This document shows, piece by piece, positions 1-5,302 of a stretch of 5,302 nt of DNA (positions are counted from its first letter, which is position 1; each line of letters opens with the position of its first letter). The notes beneath the pieces are model-generated. The model made no database searches. It was not told where the DNA came from and worked only from the letters and a program-made list of their open reading frames with translations. Both the position numbers and the translations under genes were made by a program. Source of the DNA: Clostridiales bacterium. GTDB taxonomy: Bacteria; Bacillota; Clostridia; Oscillospirales; CAG-382. Where the stretch lies: contig DMMZ01000026.1 of assembly GCA_003452915.1 (NCBI GenBank), positions 21,572 to 26,873 on the forward strand, in the 5' to 3' direction.

Positions 1-4
1 TAAA

Positions 5-27
5 GCCGCCACTACAATAATGGCGGC
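5..27 (-). terminator. Rho-independent terminator after cysE
   Basis: A perfect 7-bp GC-rich inverted repeat (GCCGCCA at 5-11 and TGGCGGC at 21-27) encloses a 9-base loop. Read on the minus strand it starts 20 bases after the cysE stop codon and is followed by TTTA, where the window ends, so the T-tract is only partly visible. Position and orientation fit the end of the cysE transcript. Confidence 0.72.
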
Positions 28-47
28 ATTTATCTTCGCTTTATATC

Positions 48-749
48 TCATTTGATTTTCGCTTCCAATTCCGCAATTTTCTGTTTTAATATGCACAATT
101 CCTGTGCAACAGGGTCGGGTATATTTACTTGATCTAGATTGTTTTCAATACGAGTGTTATCCAGTTTTATTACTTTCGCAGGAATTCCTACTGCTGTTGA
201 ATTCTCCGGAATATCTTTTAAAACAACAGCACCTGCTGCAATTTTCGAATTATTTCCTACAACAATCGGTCCCAACACTTTTGCACCTGCACCAATCATA
301 ACATTATTACCGATTGTTGGATGCCTTTTGCCTGTATGCTTGCCTGTTCCGCCAAGAGTAACTGATTGATATATTGTACAATTATCCCCTATTTCAGCAG
401 TTTCACCAATTACAACGGCACTACCGTGATCAATAAACAAAGCTTTACCGATTTTTGCTGCAGGGTGAATTTCAATACCTGTCAAGCTGCGAGCTGCCTG
501 ACTTACGGTTCTTGCTATAAAATAATGCCCCTTATGGTAAAGAAAATGTGCAATTCTGTGAGAAATAACCGCATGAAGACCCGGATACAAAAGTAATACC
601 TCCGCATTACTACGTGCTGCGGGATCACGTTCACGAATACTCGCAACGTCCTCGGATACTTCTTTAGCAACCTTTTTGGAAAATTTTTTTACTTTATTGA
701 TTATTTCATTGAGATCAGTATCTGTATTAATAGTAAATACTACCTTCAT
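48..749 (-). CDS. cysE: Serine O-acetyltransferase
   Basis: Cytoplasmic enzyme that transfers acetyl from acetyl-CoA to L-serine, giving O-acetylserine, the carbon skeleton for cysteine synthesis. The 233-residue protein has the family hallmarks in order: ERDPAARS (residues 40-47), LLLYPGLHA (52-60), GIEIHP (91-96), the catalytic-type Asp-His pair in FIDHG (D107, H108), GETAEIG (115-121), LGGTGK (132-137), RHP (R142, H143), and a left-handed beta-helix hexapeptide region to about residue 195 ending GIPAKV. The N-terminal helical part before the DPAARS motif is a little longer than in many short clostridial CysEs. The C-terminal tail (about 213-233) is a charged helix ending in Lys, unlike the terminal Ile that lets E. 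coli CysE dock in CysK. The ATG is preceded by GGAAGGA, 12 bases upstream. It lies 80 bases after an unrelated membrane-protein gene; no T-box or SAM riboswitch fits in that gap. Confidence 0.95.
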   Translation of the reverse strand: MKVVFTINTDTDLNEIINKVKKFSKKVAKEVSEDVASIRERDPAARSNAEVLLLYPGLHAVISHRIAHFLYHKGHYFIARTVSQAARSLTGIEIHPAAKIGKALFIDHGSAVVIGETAEIGDNCTIYQSVTLGGTGKHTGKRHPTIGNNVMIGAGAKVLGPIVVGNNSKIAAGAVVLKDIPENSTAVGIPAKVIKLDNTRIENNLDQVNIPDPVAQELCILKQKIAELEAKIK

Positions 750-761
750 AATTGTATTCTA

Positions 762-768
762 TCCTTCC
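762..768 (-). promoter_or_regulatory. Ribosome binding site of cysE
   Basis: GGAAGGA on the minus strand lies 12 bases before the ATG at 749, a slightly long spacer. It supports the chosen start. It is almost abutted by a perfect 10-bp palindrome at 770-779. Confidence 0.6.
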
Positions 769-769
769 A

Positions 770-779
770 TCGATATCGA
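770..779. repeat. 10-bp perfect palindrome upstream of the cysE RBS
   Basis: TCGATATCGA is a perfect palindrome one base upstream of the cysE Shine-Dalgarno sequence. A second small inverted repeat (CTTCG at 788-792, CGAAG at 798-802, 5-base loop) is next to it. Either could be an operator or a weak leader structure, but sites this short also arise by chance, and no known regulator motif is recognised. Confidence 0.3.
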
Positions 780-829
780 GCTTTCTGCTTCGAGTTACGA
801 AGTTTTGGAACTGTATGCTTTTTTAAAAT

Positions 830-1474
830 TTAATCATAGATATTTGTCTTGAAATCAATACCATTTATTAAAACACCCTGATCGGTTGTATATAATTCAA
901 ATACAAGCGGTTTTATAATATTACTACCTACATCACGACGAAATGTTCCGTTGTTTTCCATTATCTTATATTTTACAATATATAATTCAACCTTTTCGTT
1001 CACGTTTATAGTTTTTCTGTCATACAGGTTTACTTCAATATTATATATTTTTTGCATTGTAAATTTATCGGGAATTTTGTAATTTTTAAAAAAATCTTTT
1101 GTGAACAGGGTCTTATATTCATTATAATCACCATTTGTAACGATAGAAAAATAATTATAAAAGAATTTTGCACTTGCAGAAAAGTCATCAAGATTATCTT
1201 CTGACAATGGCTCCCCTGTTCCATATTCATAGTAAAATATATTTCTATTTTTTCTTAAATAAAGCTCGTTTTGGAAAATATCCTCGTTATAATCAGCATC
1301 AAAAAAGCTTATATCATCGGAATTATCACCAACAGTATCTATCGGCTTTTTTAGCATTTCGTAGATTGCATAAAAAGCAAGAATAAGAACGATAAAAGCT
1401 ATTAATATTATAGCTGATATTTTTAATATTTTTTTTAGCTTTCTTTTTTTATAATCGTTAACATTATTTTCCAT
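830..1474 (-). CDS. Single-pass membrane protein of unknown function
   Basis: I do not recognise this 214-residue protein. It has a short basic N-terminus (KKRKLKKILK, residues 9-18), one hydrophobic segment at about 19-38 and a long polar remainder. This predicts an N-in signal-anchor protein with about 175 residues outside the membrane; there is no lipobox or obvious signal peptidase site. Residues 50-75 are acidic and probably a flexible spacer. From about 98 on, a helix containing FFYNYFSIVTNGDYNEY followed by strand-like segments (about 142-209) resembles the NTF2-like fold seen in extracytoplasmic parts of some Firmicute membrane proteins. That is a weak structural inference, with no catalytic residues identified. 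The start is supported by AAGGA 6 bases upstream. It sits between a sugar isomerase gene, from which a hairpin separates it, and cysE, 80 bases downstream. Neither neighbour explains its role. Confidence 0.8.
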   Translation of the reverse strand: MENNVNDYKKRKLKKILKISAIILIAFIVLILAFYAIYEMLKKPIDTVGDNSDDISFFDADYNEDIFQNELYLRKNRNIFYYEYGTGEPLSEDNLDDFSASAKFFYNYFSIVTNGDYNEYKTLFTKDFFKNYKIPDKFTMQKIYNIEVNLYDRKTINVNEKVELYIVKYKIMENNGTFRRDVGSNIIKPLVFELYTTDQGVLINGIDFKTNIYD

Positions 1475-1480
1475 ATATTT

Positions 1481-1485
1481 TCCTT
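1481..1485 (-). promoter_or_regulatory. Ribosome binding site of the membrane protein
   Basis: AAGGA on the minus strand is 6 bases before the ATG at 1474. Only 7 bases separate it from the foot of the 1493-1521 hairpin, so the hairpin lies directly in the leader of this gene. Confidence 0.65.
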
Positions 1486-1492
1486 AATGAAA

Positions 1493-1521
1493 GGGCGGAG
1501 TGCACTTATCGTACTCCGCCC
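1493..1521 (-). terminator. Strong hairpin after the sugar isomerase gene (terminator or processing stem)
   Basis: GGGCGGAGT at 1493-1501 pairs perfectly with ACTCCGCCC at 1513-1521. A G-T pair and a C-G pair extend it to 11 bp with a 7-base loop (1504-1510). On the minus strand it begins 11 bases after the isomerase stop codon and is followed by TTTCATT, a poor T-tract. It fits an intrinsic terminator of modest efficiency, or a stem that protects the upstream mRNA 3' end while allowing read-through into the next gene. Confidence 0.62.
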
Positions 1522-1532
1522 ACTCGAACAAT

Positions 1533-2393
1533 TTATCCGATAAAACGCTTAAGGTTGTTATAACCGACCGTAATTCCTTTGATCGGATCTTCCATACCCT
1601 CAAACTCTATCATCATATATCCGTCGTATCCTGCTCTCTTAAGAGCAGCAATACACTTGCGAACAGGTACGTCACCGTGACCGATTATTGAACCGCGAAG
1701 ATAATTTCCGGCTCTGGTCTGGAAAAAGCCTTCACCCGGGAAATCACCGTTTCCGTCCTTTATATGGAAATCCTTGGCGTGTGAATGGAACGCATAGGGT
1801 GCGACAATTCCGACAGCGTAACCGTTATCAACATCGGCGCAAGCAAAGTTGCCTATATCAACCAACGCTCCGAAATTAGGATGTCCGACAGCGTTAATAA
1901 GCTTCTCAATACGGTCAGGATCCTGAGCGAAGAAACCATGATTCTCAATACAGGTCTTAATACCTTTTTTTTCAGCGTATTCGGTTACTTCTCTATATGC
2001 CTTAGCTAAAATCGGAAGAACTACATCAAAGCTTCTGCCTGTTTTTACACTGCTTGGATAACCGGGAGTTGCATCGTGACGCATGAATTTACAGCCGTAA
2101 GCAGCCGCTATGTCAACATTCTTCTTAACTCTTTCGATTTCTTCTTCAAGATTTCTGTTAAGAAAATCTGCACCAATGCAATAACAAACAGCATCAATGC
2201 CTACCTTTTTACAATGTTCGCCGATATCCTTTGCGTAAGCCAAATACTGCTCATGAGTATCAAAAGCAGGTCTCTCTATAAGGTCAACACCCTCGCATCC
2301 GATTTCTTTTGCTTTATCAATACAGCCTTTAACTCCAAGATTATCCTGACTTGCATAACCGTGAAAACTGTATATACTAACACCGATTTTCAT
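1533..2393 (-). CDS. Sugar phosphate isomerase/epimerase family protein (xylose isomerase-like TIM barrel)
   Basis: A 286-residue cytoplasmic protein of the AP endonuclease family 2 / xylose isomerase-like TIM-barrel superfamily, whose members isomerise or epimerise sugars and inositol derivatives using a divalent metal. The full barrel length is present. Residues matching the usual metal-ligand pattern are E150 (in CIENHG), D179 (in LVDIGN), H205 (in HSHAKD) and E263 or E265 (in MIEFEG). HSHAKDFHIKDG (203-214) and the GHGDVPV motif (238-244) are typical of this superfamily. No signal peptide is present. The ATG has a strong AGGAG 10 bases upstream. The substrate cannot be read from the sequence, because the family covers many sugars. 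The upstream surface-protein operon suggests carbohydrate use, but a terminator-like palindrome lies between them, so an independent transcript is likely. A hairpin follows the stop codon. Confidence 0.88.
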   Translation of the reverse strand: MKIGVSIYSFHGYASQDNLGVKGCIDKAKEIGCEGVDLIERPAFDTHEQYLAYAKDIGEHCKKVGIDAVCYCIGADFLNRNLEEEIERVKKNVDIAAAYGCKFMRHDATPGYPSSVKTGRSFDVVLPILAKAYREVTEYAEKKGIKTCIENHGFFAQDPDRIEKLINAVGHPNFGALVDIGNFACADVDNGYAVGIVAPYAFHSHAKDFHIKDGNGDFPGEGFFQTRAGNYLRGSIIGHGDVPVRKCIAALKRAGYDGYMMIEFEGMEDPIKGITVGYNNLKRFIG

Positions 2394-2403
2394 TTAAAAT
2401 TAA

Positions 2404-2408
2404 CTCCT
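2404..2408 (-). promoter_or_regulatory. Ribosome binding site of the sugar isomerase
   Basis: AGGAG on the minus strand lies 10 bases before the ATG at 2393, a good match that fixes the start. Confidence 0.7.
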
Positions 2409-2425
2409 GTTTATTTATATTATTT

Positions 2426-2431
2426 CTTATA
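2426..2431 (-). promoter_or_regulatory. Possible -10 box for the sugar isomerase
   Basis: Minus-strand TATAAG lies 32 bases upstream of the isomerase start codon, a plausible place for a -10 element. No convincing -35 hexamer stands at 16-18 bases upstream, and the region is so AT-rich that such hexamers occur freely. It overlaps the outer arm of the 2429-2559 inverted repeat. Offered only as the best candidate. Confidence 0.22.
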
Positions 2432-2559
2432 CTAATTATTTTTAGAAACAGTGATAAATTCGAGAAAAAGTTTCTATTAATCCGGCAAAATCGCCGGATT
2501 AATTTAAATATAGGACTTTTTTGAAGAATTTTTTTAATGTTTCTTTGGATAATTAGTAT
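2429..2559. repeat. Long imperfect palindromic element, possibly MITE-like
   Basis: Most of the 165-base intergenic gap is one imperfect inverted repeat. The outer arms, 2430-2449 and 2539-2558, match at 16 of 20 positions in inverted orientation, sharing TACTAATTAT and AGAAAC blocks. One further complementary base on each side (2429, 2559) extends the pairing. The next layer, 2456-2471 against 2515-2531, shares AAATTC and AAAAAGT blocks. The centre is a perfect 11-bp stem (2476-2486 with 2493-2503). The arms begin and end with TA, as expected if a Tc1/mariner (IS630)-type element had duplicated a TA target. No coding capacity and no transposase are present. The right end abuts the lipoprotein stop codon, and the left end overlaps the leader of the isomerase gene. 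The mobile origin is an inference; an extended terminator structure is the simpler alternative. Confidence 0.55.
2476..2503 (-). terminator. Hairpin terminator after the CBM9 lipoprotein gene
   Basis: ATTAATCCGGC at 2476-2486 pairs perfectly over 11 bp with GCCGGATTAAT at 2493-2503 around a 6-base loop. On the minus strand the stem is followed by AGAAACTTTTTC, giving a T-rich tail. It lies 55 bases after the lipoprotein stop codon and probably ends the surface-protein operon. It forms the centre of the larger palindrome at 2429-2559. Confidence 0.65.
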
Positions 2560-3881
2560 TAATCAAGAGAAGCAATTGCTATCTTGGAAAAATCGTTACG
2601 TCCTATAATACCGCCGCCATCACGCATCATAATATTTTTCCATGTAGCATCATCTTCATTGGAAGAGTTGATGGAAATTGAGAAACCAACTGTATCAGCT
2701 TTTGTAACGTCAAATGGCATAGCATCTGAGCCGAGTTCAGCCCACGGAATTGCTACTTCATAATAAGTCATTTCTTTGGTATCGTCACGCTTGCAGAAAG
2801 CTTCACCTGTAAAGGTTGTATCAACACCCATCCAAACAACAGACAGAGTTTCATTCTCTTCATTAGCTGCAAATCCGTATTGACGAACAACACCTTCCTG
2901 AGAAGCTTTCGGATCAATAGCATGATCAAAATGCTCAGACATATAATCGCCAGATGGATCAACAGAGGATACATTAACCTGGATACACTCGTACTGCCAC
3001 ATTGAGCCTGCATTCGTTTGTGTAAGCGGGCAGTGATGGTATGGAGAGTCAACTACAACTCCAAGGTAAAGATTATCATTATCATATGTAGCAAATACCT
3101 CTGCGGTTGCATAGTATTGACCTTTAAACTGCGAATAATCCCAGAGCTTATTGTTTTCGTTTACAACCCATTTTGATGTGCCGTATTCCGTTTTTGATAT
3201 ATTACCATCAATTTTTGGAGCTTTTGTAGCTTTTTTAAGGGATACACTTAAGTCACCGATTTGAATACCATGTACAAAGAATTTGTCTGCATCTTTTATA
3301 TTGCTCAAATGGCCAAGCTCTGTTGCTTGATCCTTAGAAATTGCAACTACAAATCCGTCTGTGGGAATTCTTGTAGAAGCTTTTGCTGAATCTTCTCCTA
3401 CCTGCTTAAGGCTGGTTTTTTTATAACCGAAAACAGTTTTGTCATAAGTGCATACTAAAACTGCATAATCAGCATAGGTCTCTGAACCAGCTGATATTGT
3501 GGAGCCATAATCGTTTGTGAATAAAACAACATCACCTGCAACTGGCGCTTCGTTAACTTTTGTAAAACGAATCGATGTTGAGTCGGTTCCTCTCGCAGCA
3601 ACACCAATTGCTTCACCCCAAGAAACAAACTTGTTTGTGAAAGTTACTTCACTTGGTGTTTCGTCTGAAACATCATCCGACGTAACCTCAGAGGTATTGT
3701 CTTCTGATGCTTCTTCGGATGTTGCTTCCGATGCTTCTGCTTCACTGCTTTCGTCATCATTTCCTGCTACACTGCTAGTACTTGATGTAGCAGATTCTTC
3801 TTTTGAGGTTTCATCCTCACCACATGCTGCAAAGGTGAAAATTAAGCCCATTGCTAATAATAAAACTAGAAGTCTCTTCAT
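2559..3881 (-). CDS. Lipoprotein with C-terminal CBM9-like carbohydrate-binding domain
   Basis: A 440-residue predicted surface lipoprotein. It starts with a lipoprotein signal (MKRLLV, hydrophobic core to residue 18, lipobox FAAC with Cys20). A Ser/Thr/Glu/Asp-rich linker (about 22-79) is followed by a beta-rich module (about 80-208). From about 219 to the end it shows the pattern of the carbohydrate family 9 binding-like (CBM9/DOMON-type) fold: APKIDGNIS near its start, NDNLYLGVVVD (268-278), ECIQVNV (298-304), YYEVAIPWAEL (373-383) and a closing FSKIAIA. It probably binds a glycan at the outer face of the membrane; the ligand is unknown and no catalytic motif is seen. The frame stays open upstream to 3974, but the start at 3881 has AGGAG 10 bases before it and begins the signal peptide exactly. 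It lies 5 bases after the stop of the DUF4855-like gene, so the two are surely one operon. TAA is followed two codons later by a second in-frame TAA. Confidence 0.88.
   Translation of the reverse strand: MKRLLVLLLAMGLIFTFAACGEDETSKEESATSSTSSVAGNDDESSEAEASEATSEEASEDNTSEVTSDDVSDETPSEVTFTNKFVSWGEAIGVAARGTDSTSIRFTKVNEAPVAGDVVLFTNDYGSTISAGSETYADYAVLVCTYDKTVFGYKKTSLKQVGEDSAKASTRIPTDGFVVAISKDQATELGHLSNIKDADKFFVHGIQIGDLSVSLKKATKAPKIDGNISKTEYGTSKWVVNENNKLWDYSQFKGQYYATAEVFATYDNDNLYLGVVVDSPYHHCPLTQTNAGSMWQYECIQVNVSSVDPSGDYMSEHFDHAIDPKASQEGVVRQYGFAANEENETLSVVWMGVDTTFTGEAFCKRDDTKEMTYYEVAIPWAELGSDAMPFDVTKADTVGFSISINSSNEDDATWKNIMMRDGGGIIGRNDFSKIAIASLD
3645..3818 (-). other. Low-complexity acidic Ser/Thr linker coding tract
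   Basis: This encodes residues about 22-79 of the lipoprotein, nearly all Ser, Thr, Glu, Asp, Ala and Val with recurring SE, SD and TSE units. The DNA has degenerate short direct repeats (variants of TCTGATGCT on the plus strand). Such linkers space a surface domain from the membrane, and the tract may vary in length between strains. It also creates a long spurious open frame on the opposite strand. Confidence 0.75.
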
Positions 3882-3886
3882 ACTTA

Positions 3887-5302
3887 CTATTCTCCTTTTG
3901 TATTTTTTGATTTTTTTATAATAAATGCTCCAATGACTATAACTATAAGTACACAAGCACCAATTATAATCCAAATTATGATGCCGCTGTCTTCCTGAAC
4001 AATAGGTTCACTTTCAGAAGGTTCTGATTCAACATTCACACTTCCTTCAAAACCGATAAAAACAATTGAATCTGTAATCTTATCGTATAAAACTTCAATA
4101 TTTACTTCTGCGTTTTTAAGATATGTCTGAGCATCACCTTTTGCAGCTATTATATAGCCACCGTCCGGTACAGTATTGTTATTTCCGCCGACACTTATTA
4201 TTTTCCCGTCAGCACCAACAACAACTTCAAATGCCGTACTGTCTGTTTCGGTTTGTTTTCCTGCTTTATTATATATATTCGCAGTATTGTCTTTTAAAGT
4301 ACCATTAGTTGATCTTATATTGAGTAATTCTTCGGATACATAAATTTTAATTGTAGCTTCTTCAGAAATGTTATAACCGTCATTAAACTTAATTGAGAAG
4401 CTATCCTGTCCTACGAAACCTTCGTTTGGAACAACAGAATAAAATTGACCGCTAAAGGTGACTTTTGTATTTTTAGGTTCAGTAATTACTTCAACTTTTA
4501 AAAGATTCTTTGAAGTATCTTCGTCAACAACTTTTACAGTTCCGTTAGCACTGGAATCCTTTTCGACGATGATGAATTGATTTTCCTCAACAGCAGGAGT
4601 ATATGTTCTAAAAGACTTTTTTATATAATCATATATTAGATCATATGCTTTTCTGGCGGAAGAATTATTTGAATAAGCACAATTGTATAATATACCCGGA
4701 CCACCGCCCTGATAATACATAACAAGACCGTTTTCCATCAAACCCTCTGTATAAGCAGAATGTATAATTTTATAGAGCCTGTTATACGCTTCTGCGTTAC
4801 CGTCTCTTAAGTACCCACTTAATTCTATTTCCATTCCGATCCCGTATTTTTTTGCTTGCATCAGTGAATCGTCTACGGTGCCGGGTTTTTTCGGTCCGGT
4901 TTCACTGCCTTCCTCGTATTCGATAAATGAATAGGCATTCTGTACTACTGCTGCGTCGAAACCAAGTTCCTTCCATGTTTCATAACCCGGTGCGCAATAA
5001 TAAGGAATCCAGATAGATGAATATTCTTTTTCATGAACATAAGCGTTATATGCTTTTATTAAATCATCCTCATATTCGGAAACACTATAAGGAACAACCT
5101 CATGCTGCCAGTACATACCGTTAAGCTGTATATTCTCGAATCCTGCTTTATTAAATGAAGAAATTACATAATCAATAAACCATTCAACAATTTTTACTCT
5201 GTTTTCGAATGTTGATGCATCTATTAATTTTCCATCAATTTTACCAAATACTATTGTAGACTTTTCTATATATGGAACAGAGATATAAACCGGATATTTA
5301 TA
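3887..5302 (-). CDS. DUF4855-like membrane-anchored surface protein (partial, N-terminus outside the window)
   Basis: The frame is open to the window edge, so the 471 visible residues are the C-terminal part; the Met at 5116 is internal to the domain. Visible residues 1 to about 233 resemble DUF4855, a putative glycosidase-like family: YWQHEVVP (64-71), IWIPYYCAPGYETWKELGFDAAVVQ (spread over 97-121), YGIGMEIEL (153-161) and GLVMYYQGGGPGILY (192-206). E68, E158 and E160 are candidate active-site acids, by inference only. Residues about 240-322 look like a cadherin/Ig-like repeat (VVPNEGFVGQDSFSIKFNDG). Residues about 325-418 form a small beta module with VPDGGYIIAAKGDAQTYL, similar to one in the next gene. 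An acidic SEP-rich linker leads to a membrane segment (about 440-462) and a basic KKSKNTKGE tail, so the protein sits outside the cell anchored at its C-terminus. The next gene starts 5 bases after the TAG. It probably acts on an extracellular glycan; the substrate is unknown. Confidence 0.82.
   Translation of the reverse strand, partial: YKYPVYISVPYIEKSTIVFGKIDGKLIDASTFENRVKIVEWFIDYVISSFNKAGFENIQLNGMYWQHEVVPYSVSEYEDDLIKAYNAYVHEKEYSSIWIPYYCAPGYETWKELGFDAAVVQNAYSFIEYEEGSETGPKKPGTVDDSLMQAKKYGIGMEIELSGYLRDGNAEAYNRLYKIIHSAYTEGLMENGLVMYYQGGGPGILYNCAYSNNSSARKAYDLIYDYIKKSFRTYTPAVEENQFIIVEKDSSANGTVKVVDEDTSKNLLKVEVITEPKNTKVTFSGQFYSVVPNEGFVGQDSFSIKFNDGYNISEEATIKIYVSEELLNIRSTNGTLKDNTANIYNKAGKQTETDSTAFEVVVGADGKIISVGGNNNTVPDGGYIIAAKGDAQTYLKNAEVNIEVLYDKITDSIVFIGFEGSVNVESEPSESEPIVQEDSGIIIWIIIGACVLIVIVIGAFIIKKSKNTKGE
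3892..3898 (-). promoter_or_regulatory. Ribosome binding site of the lipoprotein, inside the upstream gene
   Basis: AAAGGAG on the minus strand lies within the last codons of the upstream DUF4855-like gene, 10 bases before the ATG at 3881. It decides the start over the upstream Met at 3974 and suggests translational coupling. Confidence 0.75.

Noticed and set aside
104..596. Plus-strand frames opposite cysE
   Set aside because: They are antisense to highly conserved cysE motifs and carry the reflected hexapeptide repeat periodicity rather than a protein of their own.
1030..1230. 66-codon minus-strand frame inside the membrane-protein gene
   Set aside because: It lies wholly inside a better-supported gene in another frame and shows no features of its own.
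2076..2435. 119-codon plus-strand open frame opposite the isomerase gene
   Set aside because: The isomerase frame shows clear family motifs throughout, and the opposite frame has no recognisable protein features and runs into the isomerase leader.
2768..3052. 94-codon minus-strand frame inside the lipoprotein gene
   Set aside because: It overlaps the CBM9-like coding region in another frame. The main frame is well supported and this one shows no domain or start signal.
3517..3921. 134-codon plus-strand open frame rich in Ser, Val and Ala
   Set aside because: It is antisense to the lipoprotein linker and signal peptide. Its composition mirrors the repetitive linker DNA, and it has no credible ribosome binding site or domain.
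3882..3974. Earlier Met for the lipoprotein at 3974, giving 31 extra residues
   Set aside because: The extension overlaps the upstream gene, is not signal-like, and would bury the lipoprotein signal peptide. AGGAG before 3881 and the lipobox fix the later start.
5114..5116. Met at 5116 as the true start of the DUF4855-like gene
   Set aside because: The frame stays open to the window edge, and the 62 upstream codons read as a continuous part of the same domain (for example YKYPVYISVPYIE and IVEWFIDYVISSF). The gene is cut by the window, not short.

Overview
The window is AT-rich and gene-dense. All five genes lie on the minus strand, so transcription runs from the right edge to the left. Shine-Dalgarno sites are of the AGGAG/AAGGA type. 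A lipoprotein signal is followed by a Ser/Thr/Glu/Asp-rich linker, and there is a short-form serine acetyltransferase with a charged helical tail. Together these suggest a low-GC Firmicute, most likely a gut-type Clostridia member (Oscillospiraceae/Ruminococcus-like). That placement is an inference from style, not from a marker gene.

Layout in transcription order, right to left. (1) 3887-5302: the C-terminal part of a large surface protein whose start is outside the window. It has a DUF4855-like putative glycosidase domain, a cadherin/Ig-like domain, a small beta-rich module and a C-terminal membrane anchor. (2) 2559-3881: a lipoprotein starting 5 bases after the first gene's stop, with the same kind of small module and a C-terminal CBM9-like carbohydrate-binding domain. 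These two are almost certainly co-transcribed and look like a cell-surface glycan-handling pair. (3) 2394-2558: a 165-base gap that is largely one long imperfect palindrome with a terminator-like hairpin at its centre, possibly a miniature transposon. (4) 1533-2393: a TIM-barrel sugar isomerase/epimerase-type enzyme, followed by a strong hairpin at 1493-1521. (5) 830-1474: a single-pass membrane protein of unknown function whose ribosome binding site lies only 7 bases past that hairpin. (6) 48-749: serine O-acetyltransferase (cysE), closed by a terminator at the left edge.

The surface pair and the cytoplasmic sugar isomerase could serve the same carbohydrate, but a terminator-like structure separates them and no transporter is visible, so the link is contextual only. 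The membrane protein and cysE show no evident functional tie to the rest. I see no tRNA, rRNA, CRISPR array, transposase gene or known riboswitch. The most unusual features are the palindromic element at 2429-2559 and the DUF4855/CBM9 gene pair with its shared module.
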